Below, in pieces: positions 8,901-17,139 of a stretch of 64,000 bases of DNA; the first letter of the stretch is position 1, and each line of letters opens with the position of its first letter. The position numbers and the translations under genes were made by a program. The notes beneath the pieces are model-generated. The model was not told the origin of the DNA, made no database searches, and was given only the letters and a program-made list of their open reading frames with translations. Source of the stretch: Sphingomonas sp. H160509 (GTDB taxonomy: Bacteria > Pseudomonadota > Alphaproteobacteria > Sphingomonadales > Sphingomonadaceae); the NCBI RefSeq assembly GCF_024124765.2, contig NZ_JAMXSR020000002.1:2741001-2805000 (forward strand), written 5' to 3'.

Positions 8901-9365
8901 ATGCGCTGCCCCTTCTGCGGACATGAAGACAGCCAGGTAAAGGACAGCCGCCCCACCGAAGACGGGGCGGCGATCCGACGCCGGCGCCAGTGCGAAGGGT
9001 GTGCCGCGCGTTTCACGACGTTCGAGCGGATCCAGCTGCGTGAGCTGTTCGTGTTGAAGAGCGAGGGCAGGCGCGAGCCGTTCGACCGGGAGAAGCTGCT
9101 CAGGTCGTTGTCGATCGCCACGCGGAAGCGGGCGATCGAGGCTGGGCGGATCGAGAAGCTGGTGAGTGGGATCCAGCGTCGACTGGAGACGCTGGGCGAG
9201 AACGACGTCACGTCGAAGCGGATCGGCGAGATGGTGATGGATGGGCTCAAGGGGCTCGATTCGGTCGCGTATATTCGGTTTGCTAGCGTTTATCGGGACT
9301 TCAGCGAGGCGAAGGACTTCGAGGCTTTTGCCGGGAGTGTCGAGGAGGTCGGGCGGGCTGAGTAA
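8901..9365 (+). CDS. nrdR: Transcriptional repressor NrdR
   Basis: 154-residue regulator of ribonucleotide reductase genes. The N-terminal zinc ribbon has CPFCG (C3, C6) and [13 protein letters not shown] (C31, C34). The ATP-cone domain follows ([20 protein letters not shown], then [17 protein letters not shown] and [13 protein letters not shown]). It binds ATP/dATP and NrdR boxes upstream of nrd genes. The glyA-nrdR neighbourhood is common in proteobacteria. The start is directly after the previous stop (TGAATG). No nrd gene lies in the window. Confidence 0.96.
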   Translation: MRCPFCGHEDSQVKDSRPTEDGAAIRRRRQCEGCAARFTTFERIQLRELFVLKSEGRREPFDREKLLRSLSIATRKRAIEAGRIEKLVSGIQRRLETLGENDVTSKRIGEMVMDGLKGLDSVAYIRFASVYRDFSEAKDFEAFAGSVEEVGRAE

Positions 9366-9384
9366 TTCGCGCTCCCTTATTTGT

Positions 9385-9590
9385 CCTTCGATACGCGCTC
9401 TCGACTTCGCTCGATCGCTACTCGGGACGAACGGTTTGGGGAGTGGATCAGGGGCGGTGAATTGGGGTGATGCCCCATGCTCATCGGCACATCCGTGCCC
9501 CTCACATTCCATTGCAAAATAAGGCCCGCCACCCCCATTCCGTTCGTCCCGAGTAGACGTCGAGCTTGTCGAGACGGCGTATCGAGGGAT
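9385..9590. repeat. Inverted repeat pair upstream of the GIY-YIG frame (CTACTCGGGACGAACGG family)
   Basis: Two arms, 9385-9434 (CTTCGATACG...CTACTCGGGACGAACGG) and 9540-9590 (its complement, ending CGTATCGAGGGA), separated by about 105 bases that I cannot assign. The right arm ends 11 bases before the GIY-YIG ATG. A third arm lies at 9894-9944, in inverted orientation to the right arm. A related pair lies at 16830-16979. Confidence 0.85.
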
Positions 9591-9601
9591 AAGCCCCACC
9601 C

Positions 9602-10771
9602 ATGACATTCTGGGCCTATGTGGTGCGCTGCGCCGACGACAGTTATTACACCGGACATACCGACGATCTTGAGCGGAGGATCGGCCAGCATAACCTTGGC
9701 GAGATTGCGGGCTACACGCAGACGCGACGCCCGGTGACGCTGATGTGGAGCCAGGAATTTCCTTCGCGGCAGGAAGCTCTGGCGGCCGAGTTCCAGGTAA
9801 AGGACTGGTCGCGGAAGAAGAAGGAAGCGCTGTTCCGCGACGACTGGGCGGCGGTCTCTGCGGCGGCGCGGAAGCCTGAGCATTCCGAACCAGTCCCTCG
9901 ATACGAGGTTTCGACAAGCTCGACCTCTACTCGGGACGAACGGGATGAGGAGAGCGAGCAGGCTGGTATGGGCGAGGAAGCGACGGTCGGCGCCTCAACC
10001 CCACTCCCCGTCATAATCCTCGTCCGCCCCCAACTCGGCGAGAACATAGGCAAGGCCGCGCGGGCCATGCTCAACTTCGGGCTCACCGAAATGCGCCTCG
10101 TCTCCCCGAGAGACGGCTGGCCCAACCCCTCCGCCGGCCCCGCCGCCAGCGGCGCCGACATCGTCCTCCAGAACGCGAAGGTCTACGACAGCGTCGCCGC
10201 CGCTACCGCCGACTGCGCGCAGGTGTACGCCACCACCGTCCGCAAGCGTGGTGTCACCAAGCCCGTCGTCACCCCCGAACAGGCGTCGACAGAAATCCAC
10301 GCCGCCCCCGGCCGCTCCGCGATTCTGTTCGGGCCCGAGCGCTCGGGTCTCGAAACCGACGACGTGGCGGTCGCGCGGACGATCATCACTGTGCCGATCA
10401 ATCCGGAGTTCGGATCGCTCAACCTCGCCCAGGCGGTGATCCTGGTCGCCTATGAATGGTCGAAGGGGCTCACCGCCGAGCGCGAGTTGTCGCAGCCGTC
10501 GATCAACCCGATCATGCCGCCCGCACCGCAGGAGGAGCTCGACGGGATGATCGGGCAGCTCGATGCGATGCTGATGGCGGCGGGATTCTTCCATCTGCCC
10601 GACAAGATGCAGTCGACGCGGCGGACGCTGCGCACGCTGCTGACCAAGCCGGGGTGGTCGAGCCAGGAAATCCGGACTCTCCGCGGGGTGTTGTCGTCGT
10701 TGGGGGGAAGAAGCCGCGGGTTTGAAGCCCGACTGAGCGCCTCCGTTCGCCCCTCTTTCCGTTCGCCCTGA
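9602..10771 (+). CDS. GIY-YIG nuclease domain read in frame into a TrmJ-like RNA methyltransferase
   Basis: One open frame of 389 codons. Residues 1-95 are a UPF0213-like GIY-YIG domain: WAYVVRCADDSYYTGHT (the GIY...YIG pair), DDLERRIGQH with the catalytic arginine, and an E in AAEFQVKDWSRKKKEAL. Residues 98-115 (RYEVSTSSTSTRDER) are encoded by a palindromic repeat. From about residue 123 comes a complete SpoU/TrmJ methyltransferase. The linker is repeat-derived and an internal ATG exists at 9968, so this may be two genes whose stop was lost to repeat insertion. A true fusion cannot be excluded. No frame break was detected. Confidence 0.6.
   Translation: MTFWAYVVRCADDSYYTGHTDDLERRIGQHNLGEIAGYTQTRRPVTLMWSQEFPSRQEALAAEFQVKDWSRKKKEALFRDDWAAVSAAARKPEHSEPVPRYEVSTSSTSTRDERDEESEQAGMGEEATVGASTPLPVIILVRPQLGENIGKAARAMLNFGLTEMRLVSPRDGWPNPSAGPAASGADIVLQNAKVYDSVAAATADCAQVYATTVRKRGVTKPVVTPEQASTEIHAAPGRSAILFGPERSGLETDDVAVARTIITVPINPEFGSLNLAQAVILVAYEWSKGLTAERELSQPSINPIMPPAPQEELDGMIGQLDAMLMAAGFFHLPDKMQSTRRTLRTLLTKPGWSSQEIRTLRGVLSSLGGRSRGFEARLSASVRPSFRSP
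9894..9944. repeat. Repeat arm downstream of the GIY-YIG domain, translated
   Basis: Runs TCCCTCGATACG...TCGACAAGCTCGAC...CTACTCGGGACGAACGG. It is nearly the exact reverse complement of 9540-9590, differing in about six positions. Together the two arms bracket the GIY-YIG coding region. Here the repeat is inside the open frame and is translated as a Ser/Thr/Arg-rich linker. Confidence 0.85.
9968..10771 (+). CDS. RNA 2'-O-methyltransferase, TrmJ/SpoU family (internal-start version)
   Basis: About 267 residues from ATG 9968, in the same frame as the GIY-YIG segment. SPOUT-fold signatures: PVIILVRPQLGENIGKAARAM, NFGLTEMRLVSPRDGWPN, ILFGPERSGLE (motif 2) and INPEFGSLNLAQAV (motif 3). The C-terminal helical part (MQSTRRTLRTLLTKPGWSSQEIRTL) is typical of TrmJ, which methylates ribose 32 of tRNA; the exact target is inferred. 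The last 12 residues or so (SVRPSFRSP) and the stop come from another palindrome at 10759. Shorter TrmJ homologs usually begin near PVIILV, supporting this internal start. Confidence 0.82.
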   Translation: MGEEATVGASTPLPVIILVRPQLGENIGKAARAMLNFGLTEMRLVSPRDGWPNPSAGPAASGADIVLQNAKVYDSVAAATADCAQVYATTVRKRGVTKPVVTPEQASTEIHAAPGRSAILFGPERSGLETDDVAVARTIITVPINPEFGSLNLAQAVILVAYEWSKGLTAERELSQPSINPIMPPAPQEELDGMIGQLDAMLMAAGFFHLPDKMQSTRRTLRTLLTKPGWSSQEIRTLRGVLSSLGGRSRGFEARLSASVRPSFRSP

Positions 10772-10830
10772 GCGAAGTCGAAGGGTGTGCCCCAAGCGAA
10801 GGTGCTTCGACTTCGCTCAGCACGAACGGG
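10759..10830. repeat. Palindromic element supplying the methyltransferase stop codon
   Basis: Inverted repeat CCGTTCGCCCTGAGCGAAG...CTTCGCTCAGCACGAACGG with a short centre. Its left arm overlaps the end of the methyltransferase gene, and the TGA in CCCTGAGCG is that gene's stop. It may also act as a transcription end. Confidence 0.8.
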
Positions 10831-10868
10831 GGTGGGGTCGGGACGGGGACAGGGGACTCTTGGTGGGG

Positions 10869-11168
10869 CTAGCGTTTGTCGAACGCCGCCAGTTCATAGG
10901 CGATCGACGCTTCGACCAGCGCTTCCCATAGGTCCGCAACCACCGCGTCCGGCACCCCGAGCCTCACCGCCTCGGCGCGCGCATTCTCGATCACCTGCGT
11001 CTTCCGTGCCTCGTCCCGCACATGCCCGCGCTCGGGCTTGATGCGTGCGGCGGCGTCCATGTACGCGAACCGCTTGGCGAGCAACGCGACCAACTCTCGG
11101 TCGAGCGCGTCGACGCCCGCGCGGACGTCGGTCATGGTCGTGCAGTCTGGGCCGGATAGTATGGTCAT
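10869..11168 (-). CDS. Chorismate mutase, AroQ class
   Basis: 99-residue all-helical chorismate mutase that converts chorismate to prephenate for Phe/Tyr synthesis. Seen: [22 protein letters not shown] with the conserved Arg and D-x-E region, AARIKP with the active-site lysine, [17 protein letters not shown], and the C-terminal [16 protein letters not shown]. The ATG at 11166-11168 gives normal length; the frame stays open further upstream without family similarity. It faces the methyltransferase end and is divergent from rpsD. An isochorismate pyruvate-lyase (PchB type) shares this fold but is less likely. Confidence 0.85.
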   Translation of the reverse strand: MTILSGPDCTTMTDVRAGVDALDRELVALLAKRFAYMDAAARIKPERGHVRDEARKTQVIENARAEAVRLGVPDAVVADLWEALVEASIAYELAAFDKR

Positions 11169-11334
11169 GCGCCGCCTCTTGCCGAGACGCTCGCAGCCTG
11201 TCCAGCACGACCGCCGAGCTTGACTCGGACGTCCCTCCCGTCTAGGCGCCCGCCTTCGCAATGGCCCCGCACCCCGGTGAAGCGGTGGCCCTGCCCTGTC
11301 TCGTACAGCCAGCAGAGCGATACCGGGACAAATC

Positions 11335-11382
11335 CTGCCTTCCCCGCAAACGTGGGAACCGGTTTTCGGATCGGGAAGGCAG
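11335..11382 (+). promoter_or_regulatory. Strong hairpin in the rpsD leader
   Basis: A perfect 10-base inverted repeat, CTGCCTTCCC (11335-11344) with GGGAAGGCAG (11373-11382), encloses 28 bases including the palindrome AACCGGTT. It ends 32 bases before the rpsD ATG and just before the AAGGA ribosome site at 11404. There is no following T-run, so it is not a typical terminator. S4 represses its own mRNA through leader structures in other bacteria; a similar role here is inference. The rest of the 11169-11414 gap shows nothing clear. Confidence 0.5.
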
Positions 11383-11414
11383 ATCACGTTGTTAGCATTT
11401 GCCAAGGACTTACT

Positions 11415-12029
11415 ATGTCGAAGCGTCAAAGCGCGAAGTACAAACTCGATCGCCGTATGGGCGAGAACATCTGGGGTCGCCCCAAGTCGCCCGTCAACAA
11501 GCGCGAATACGGCCCGGGCCAGCACGGCCAGCGCCGCAAGGGCAAGGTCAGCGACTTCGGTATCCAGCTGCGCGCCAAGCAGAAGCTCAAGGGCTATTAC
11601 GGCGACGTGACCGAGAAGCAGTTCCGTGCGTGCTACCACGAGGCTGCGCGTCTGAAGGGCGATACCTCGCAGAACCTGATCGGCCTGCTCGAGCAGCGTC
11701 TCGACATGATCGTCTACCGCGCCAAGTTCGCGCCGACGATCTTCGCGGCACGCCAGATCGTTTCGCACGGTCACATCCGCGTCAACGGCGTGAAGTGCAA
11801 CATCGCCTCGCGTCGCTGCTTCGTCGGCGACGAGATCACGCTGGGCACCAAGGCGCAGGAAATGGCGCTGGTCATGGAAGCACAGAGCCTCGCCGAGCGT
11901 GAGATCCCCGACTATGTCGCCACCGACGGCGCGGCCAAGGTCACCTTCACGCGCGTTCCGACGCTCGACGAAGTGCCTTACCCCGTCAAGATGGAGCCAA
12001 ATCTGGTCGTCGAGTTCTACTCGCGCTGA
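11415..12029 (+). CDS. rpsD: 30S ribosomal protein S4
   Basis: Primary 16S rRNA-binding protein that nucleates small-subunit assembly; 204 residues, normal length. Seen: the basic N-terminal [44 protein letters not shown], and the S4 RNA-binding domain [34 protein letters not shown] is present (positions about 11686-11790). The ATG at 11415 follows CCAAGGACTTACT, a good Shine-Dalgarno. It is a single-gene unit with a leader hairpin and a strong terminator. Confidence 0.97.
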   Translation: MSKRQSAKYKLDRRMGENIWGRPKSPVNKREYGPGQHGQRRKGKVSDFGIQLRAKQKLKGYYGDVTEKQFRACYHEAARLKGDTSQNLIGLLEQRLDMIVYRAKFAPTIFAARQIVSHGHIRVNGVKCNIASRRCFVGDEITLGTKAQEMALVMEAQSLAEREIPDYVATDGAAKVTFTRVPTLDEVPYPVKMEPNLVVEFYSR

Positions 12030-12053
12030 TCTTTCGGTATTATCGATACGAGG

Positions 12054-12085
12054 AAAAGGGCGGTCCCGCGGGGCCGCCCTTTTTC
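12054..12085 (+). terminator. Rho-independent terminator of rpsD
   Basis: AAAAGGGCGGTCC-CGC-GGGGCCGCCCTTTTTC: a GC stem flanked by A on one side and five T on the other, starting about 25 bases after the rpsD stop. It may also serve the convergent S9 peptidase gene. Confidence 0.9.
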
Positions 12086-12091
12086 GTTGCG

Positions 12092-14089
12092 CTACATGCC
12101 GAGTGACGTCCGAAGGAATGCATCCGCTTTCGTCAGCATGGTCGTCCGCGCACTTACGTCGTCGAGCTGGTGATCCAGTCCGGCGAACTCGACCAGCTCG
12201 ACCTTGCCCCCAACCGATTTCAGCCGGCTCGCCATTAGCCGGGATTCACCGATCCCGACGTTGCGGTCCTTGTCGCCGTGGAACAGCAGGACCGGCACCT
12301 TGATCTTGTCGGCATTGCGCGCAGGCGAGCCTTCGCGAATGTGTGGGCCCTGCCCGATAAAGGCGTCGACCATCTTGAAGTTGCTATAGTTCCGCGACTC
12401 TTCGCGAAGGCTGTCGAGATCGGTGACCGGCGCGATCGCGACGATCGCCTTGAACAGACCCGGATCCACCACCGACGATTGCAGTGCCGCATAGCCGCCA
12501 TACGACCAGCCGACGATCGCGAGTTTGTCCGGCGTGGCGATGCCCTGCGATACAAGCCAACGGCCCGCATCGTCGACATCGCCGATCGCGGTGCGCCAGG
12601 ACTGGAAGCCATTCTTCTTGAACCAAGCCGATCCATAGCCCGTCGATCCGCGGAAGTTTGGTTGCAGCACCGCGAACCCGCGCGCCGCAAAGAATTGCGA
12701 TAGCCAGTCGAAGCCCCACTCGTCCCGATCACCGGGGCCGCCATGTGGCATAACGATCGCCGGCAATCCTTTCCCCGTGCTGCCGGCGGGTAAGGTCAGG
12801 TATCCGGGGATCATCGTCCCATCGGCCGCACGGAAGGTAACCGGCTTGACGCTGGCGAGCGTGGTCTTTGCAAGTTGCGGCCGTGCAGGCAGCACTTCCT
12901 CCATCTTTCGCGTCGCCCGATCGAGCAGATAGTAGCGACCCGGATCGACGTCGCTGCCCGCGAACAGCAGCAGCTTGCTTTCGTCGCTGCTCGCGTCGAC
13001 GAACGTGATCAGAGGCTGGCCCGGCAGTGCCTTTCGCAGAGACGCGGCGAGGGCGCGCAACGCTGGGTCGAAGAACTCCGTCTCGCGGCGATCGGTAGCA
13101 TAGGACGCGCCGACCACGCGCTTCTGTCGCCCGATCCTGATCAACTGGTCGACGTCGACATCGGCTCGAGCAAGGACGACCTCGCGCTTCAAGCTGCCGT
13201 CCAGCGCGATTTTATAGAGTGCGGTCCGGCCGTCCTTATCGTCGAAACCATATGCGACGTTAAGGAGAGAATCGACGGCATAGGGATTGAAGCCCGTATC
13301 TCCACCTCCGCCGATCGTCAGGCGGCCGAGTGGTTGCCAACCACGGTCGCCGGGTTTTCGATACGAATAGCTGATAGTGGCGGTATCGTATCCGATACCG
13401 GTCTTGGCACGCGTTCCGACGATCCGCACGACACCTTGGCCATCGCTGATATATTCGACCGCACCGCCACGCGGCTGTTCGATCGTTCGACGGGCGAGCG
13501 TGACGGTATCGATCCGTTCCACACCCAGGCCGTCGGTCTCGTTCGCCAGATGAGTTCCGGTCGTGACCTCGGGTACGAACTTGCGCGTCATCAGCACCGA
13601 TCCGGCCGCGCCGTCGGCAGTCCAGTCGATCACGGTGCCGCCGTCCTGCATGACGTCCAGCGCGCGGGCGTTATCGGATGCGGTCAATATCTTCATCTTG
13701 CCGCCGTCGCTATCGAGCGCGATCGCGCGGCTGAAACCCAGTATGTTGTAGCCATCGTCGGCTACGGTGACCATCTGACAGACCAGTCGGGTCGTGGTCG
13801 ACCAATGGCAATCGGCGAGATGATCGGGGTTTCCCGATGCGGTCAGGATCGTCCTCGGATTGCCGCCCGCGACGAGATCGGCAATCTGAAGCGCTTCGCC
13901 GCGGCCGTTCGTGGGCACGACCAGCGCGACGTGCGTGCCGTCCGGCGACAGGCTGATCTGTCGGATGGCTTCACGAGCGCCGAAGGCGGCTGCGGTCGGT
14001 CCGACGGGGTCGGGGGCTGCCTGCGCTGGCGGCATTCCAAATGCCACGCAGACGGCAGCACTCGCACGAATTGCAAATCGTAACCGCAT
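12092..14089 (-). CDS. S9 family serine peptidase (prolyl oligopeptidase/acylaminoacyl peptidase type), secreted
   Basis: 665 residues. A signal peptide (MRLRFAIRASAAVCVAFGMPPAQA) is followed by a beta-propeller-like half (IRQISLSPDGTHVALV and later repeats) and a C-terminal alpha/beta hydrolase domain with MPHGGPGDRDEWGFDW, the nucleophile serine in GWSYGGYAA, PVLLFHGDKDRNV (Asp) and FAGLDHQL (His). It is expected to cleave oligopeptides in the periplasm. The ATG at 14087-14089 is chosen because it gives a clean signal peptide; the frame continues upstream over the next gene's promoter. It is divergent from an M28 peptidase. Confidence 0.92.
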   Translation of the reverse strand: MRLRFAIRASAAVCVAFGMPPAQAAPDPVGPTAAAFGAREAIRQISLSPDGTHVALVVPTNGRGEALQIADLVAGGNPRTILTASGNPDHLADCHWSTTTRLVCQMVTVADDGYNILGFSRAIALDSDGGKMKILTASDNARALDVMQDGGTVIDWTADGAAGSVLMTRKFVPEVTTGTHLANETDGLGVERIDTVTLARRTIEQPRGGAVEYISDGQGVVRIVGTRAKTGIGYDTATISYSYRKPGDRGWQPLGRLTIGGGGDTGFNPYAVDSLLNVAYGFDDKDGRTALYKIALDGSLKREVVLARADVDVDQLIRIGRQKRVVGASYATDRRETEFFDPALRALAASLRKALPGQPLITFVDASSDESKLLLFAGSDVDPGRYYLLDRATRKMEEVLPARPQLAKTTLASVKPVTFRAADGTMIPGYLTLPAGSTGKGLPAIVMPHGGPGDRDEWGFDWLSQFFAARGFAVLQPNFRGSTGYGSAWFKKNGFQSWRTAIGDVDDAGRWLVSQGIATPDKLAIVGWSYGGYAALQSSVVDPGLFKAIVAIAPVTDLDSLREESRNYSNFKMVDAFIGQGPHIREGSPARNADKIKVPVLLFHGDKDRNVGIGESRLMASRLKSVGGKVELVEFAGLDHQLDDVSARTTMLTKADAFLRTSLGM

Positions 14090-14213
14090 CGCCGTTTCCC
14101 CCAATGTCCCCTTTGGGTATCCTATCGACGCCGGGCAGCACGGCAAGAGCAGCGGCGCTTGCGCGGTATCGGGCGCACTGCCAAAACGCGTATGACTTAA
14201 CGGGGATATGTAG

Positions 14214-15845
14214 ATGCGCGCTGCCATTTTGCCTTTGCTGCTGCTCGGGACCGCCGCGTCCGCGCAGACCACCCCTGCGATCTCGGTGGAGACGTTGAAG
14301 ACCGTCACGCAGGTGCTGTCGTCGGACGCGTATGAAGGCCGCGCGCCGACTACGCCTGCGGAGGCGAAGACGGTCGCGTACATCGTCGAGCGGATGAAGG
14401 CGGCGGGGCTGAAGCCGGGCAACAAGGGGTCTTGGACGCAGGACGTGCCGATGGTGGAGATCACCGCCGGCAACGTCGCGCCGTTCACCTTCACCGGCGG
14501 CAAGGCGCCCGTCAGTCTTGCCTATCGCACCGACATGGTTGCGGGGACGTACCGCGTGGCGCCCAAGTCTGCGGTGGCGAATAGCGACGTGGTGTTCGTC
14601 GGCTACGGCATCACCGCGCCCGAGAAGGGCTGGGACGATTATGCCGGCACCGACGTGAAGGGGAAGACCGTGGTCATCCTCATCAACGACGCGGACTGGC
14701 AGACGATGTCGCGCGAGGGGCCGTTCGAGGGCCGCGCGATGACGTGGTACGGGCGCTGGCCGTACAAGTTCGAGAATGCGGCGAAGCACGGCGCGGCGGC
14801 GGCGATCATCGTCCACGATACCGAGCCGGCGGCGTATCCGTGGGCGGTGGTGCAGTCGTCCTGGACCGGGCCGCAGCTCGAGCTGGACGAGAAGGGCGAT
14901 CATCTCGACCAGTCGCAGATCGTCGGCTGGATGCAGAAGCCGGCGGCGGAGCGCGTGTTCGCGAGTGCGGGCAAGGATTACGCAACGTTGGCGGCGGCGG
15001 CGAAGGTGAAGGGGTTCAAGGCGGTGCCGCTCGGGCTGAAGTTCGGTGGAGGGTTCGACAACACAATCAAACGGCAGGCGTCGAAGAACGTCATCGGCGT
15101 GCTGCCGGGGACGGCAGCGCCGAACGATTATGTGATGTATTCGGCGCACTGGGATCATCTCGGGCGCTGCGACGCCGTCGATGGCGATGACATCTGCAAC
15201 GGCGCCTTGGACAACGCGAGTGGGGTCGCCGGGCTCGTTGCCTTAGCCGAGGCTCAGGTCAAGGCGGGGCCGGCCAAGCGCTCGATCGCGTTCCTGGCGG
15301 TGACGGCGGAAGAGTCCGGGCTGCTCGGGTCGCGCTATTATGCCGAGCATCCGATCTATCCGCTCGCGCATACCGTCGGCGGGGTGAACATGGACGTGCT
15401 CAACGTCGACGGCCGCTCGAAGGACTTCGTGCTGACCGGCGCGGGGAAATCCGAGATCGAGGATCTGGTGAAGCCGTTCGTTGCTGCGGAGGGCCGCGTG
15501 ATCGGTGTCGAGGCGAACCCGGAACGCGGCGGCTATTACCGCTCCGACCATTTCAGTTTTGCCAAGCTGGGCGTGCCGATGCTCGATGGCGGCAGCGGCG
15601 AGGACCTTGTCGTTGGCGGCACCGCGGCGGGACATGCCGCGCGCGAGGATTATGTCGCGCACCGGTATCACAAGCCCGCGGACGAATATGACGCCAAGTG
15701 GGACTGGTCGGGCGCGGTCGAGGACCTGACGATCTATTACGGGCTCGGGCGCAAGCTCGCGGACGATACCAGTCTGTGGCCGAACTGGTATAAGACCGCC
15801 GAATTCCGCGGCATTCGTGACCGCGATCGCGCAGGAGCCAAGTAA
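14214..15845 (+). CDS. M28 family zinc metallopeptidase with PA domain, secreted
   Basis: 543 residues. A signal peptide (ILPLLLLGTAASAQ) is followed by a PA-like insert near residues 105-230 (FVGYGITAPEKGWDDY, KGKTVVILIN). The M28 catalytic domain has the zinc ligands in SAHWDHLG, CNGALDNASGVAG, AVTAEESGLLGS (catalytic and ligand Glu), NMDVLN and RSDHFSFAK (last His). It is probably an aminopeptidase or carboxypeptidase of the periplasm. It shares a roughly 125-base divergent promoter region with the S9 peptidase and is followed with no gap by aguA. Confidence 0.92.
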   Translation: MRAAILPLLLLGTAASAQTTPAISVETLKTVTQVLSSDAYEGRAPTTPAEAKTVAYIVERMKAAGLKPGNKGSWTQDVPMVEITAGNVAPFTFTGGKAPVSLAYRTDMVAGTYRVAPKSAVANSDVVFVGYGITAPEKGWDDYAGTDVKGKTVVILINDADWQTMSREGPFEGRAMTWYGRWPYKFENAAKHGAAAAIIVHDTEPAAYPWAVVQSSWTGPQLELDEKGDHLDQSQIVGWMQKPAAERVFASAGKDYATLAAAAKVKGFKAVPLGLKFGGGFDNTIKRQASKNVIGVLPGTAAPNDYVMYSAHWDHLGRCDAVDGDDICNGALDNASGVAGLVALAEAQVKAGPAKRSIAFLAVTAEESGLLGSRYYAEHPIYPLAHTVGGVNMDVLNVDGRSKDFVLTGAGKSEIEDLVKPFVAAEGRVIGVEANPERGGYYRSDHFSFAKLGVPMLDGGSGEDLVVGGTAAGHAAREDYVAHRYHKPADEYDAKWDWSGAVEDLTIYYGLGRKLADDTSLWPNWYKTAEFRGIRDRDRAGAK

Positions 15846-16818
15846 GTGACCACGACCGTCTCTACCCCCCGCCGAATGGGCGCACCACAAGGCCGTCTGG
15901 ATCGGCTTTCCGAGCCATGCGGACCTGTGGCTGGAGGATCTGGAGCCCGCGCGGGACGAGGTCGTTGCGTTTGCCAGGGCGGTCCACGCCGAGGGTCGGG
16001 GCGAGACGGTGATCCTGGTCGCGGCGGACGTCGGCTCGGCAACCACCGCCAAGCGGCTCGCGCCATTCGCGCAGGTGGTGGTCGAGCCGTTCGGCGATAT
16101 CTGGCTGCGTGATACCGCCCCGATCATCGTCGGCGATGGCAGCGCGCGGGACTTCCGGTTCAATGGCTGGGGCGGGAAGTACGACTTGCCCGGCGATGAT
16201 ACGATCGGGCAGCGGCTGGCGGAGAGCCGCCACAAGCGGGTCGAGGCGTGCGACTGGGTGCTCGAGGGCGGCGCAATCGATGGCGATGGTACCGGGACAA
16301 TGGTGACGACGCAGCAGTGCCTGCTCAACCGCAACCGCAATCCGTCGCTGAGCAAGGCGGAGATCGAGGCGCGGCTGGCGTCGGATCTTGGCTACACTCG
16401 CGTGGTGTGGCTGGGCGACGGGCTGGTCAACGATCATACCGATGGGCATGTCGACAACCTCGCGCGGTTCGTCGGTGAGGGTCGCGTGGCGATCCCCAAG
16501 GCGACCGACAACGATCCGAACTGGCAGGTGTACCAGAACGCCGCGCGCGATGCGGCGGCGGCGGGGCTGGAGGTTGTGAAGATCCCGTCGCCGGGGCGCG
16601 TGCTGCGCGACGAGGAGGTCGTGCCGGCGAGCTACATGAACTTCTATATCGGCAACGCCGCGGTGGTGGTGCCGTTGTACGGGGCCGAGAACGACCAGGC
16701 GGCGGTGGTGGCGATCCAGGCGCTGTTTCCGGACCGTGATGTTGTAGGACAGCGTGCGGACCATATTTTGACGGGGGGCGGGAGCTTCCACTGCATCTCG
16801 CAGCAGATTCCGGGGTAG
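15846..16818 (+). CDS. aguA: Agmatine deiminase (frame break near the start)
   Basis: Converts agmatine to N-carbamoylputrescine and ammonia in polyamine metabolism (peptidylarginine deiminase fold). About 323 residues. Seen: AEWAHHKAVWIGFPSH, EPFGDIWLRDTAP, FNGWGGKY, VLEGGAIDGDG, NDHTDGHVDN and the C-terminal GGGSFHCISQQIPG with the nucleophile cysteine. The GTG at 15846 directly follows the M28 stop. The six-C run at 15865-15870 needs five C to join the first codons to the rest. No N-carbamoylputrescine amidase (aguB) lies next to it. Confidence 0.9.
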
Positions 16819-16829
16819 GTCCCCTGCAG

Positions 16830-16979
16830 CCGTTGGTCCTGAGTAGCCGTCGAGTAGCTCCGTAAGGAGCGTATCGAGACGGCGTATCGAAGGACAGGTT
16901 GTCGCGCGGAACCTGTACCTCGATACGAGCCCTCGATACACCCAAGCGGGGCTACTCGGTCTCTACTCGGCACGAACGG
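16830..16979. repeat. Palindromic pair of the CTACTCGGGACGAACGG family
   Basis: Imperfect inverted repeat: left arm CCGTTGGTCCTGAGTAGCCGTCG...CGTATCGAAGG, right arm CCTCGATACG...GTCTCTACTCGGCACGAACGG. It is a diverged relative of the repeats around the GIY-YIG frame. With the next repeat it fills almost all of the 320-base gap after aguA; nothing else is seen there. Confidence 0.75.
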
Positions 16980-17019
16980 TATGGGGGTGCCGTGTTTGTC
17001 CCGTACCCTAAACCAATCA

Positions 17020-17123
17020 CCACCCCGGCGAAGGCCGGGGCCCAATTGGGGGACGTAGCCAACGGAGGACCGTCCTTCGTTACGCCAACCTTTCCAATTG
17101 GGCCCCGGCCTTCGCCGGGGTGG
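17020..17123. repeat. Palindromic repeat, CCGGGGCCCAATTGGGG family, copy 1
   Basis: Arms CCACCCCGGCGAAGGCCGGG and CCCGGCCTTCGCCGGGGTGG enclose CCCAATTGGG on one side and CCAATTGGGCC on the other. Copies of the same family lie at 20671, 37508 and 40939. It lies after the convergent ends of aguA and the methyltransferase gene. Confidence 0.9.
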
Positions 17124-17139
17124 TACTATGAGAGCGGGT

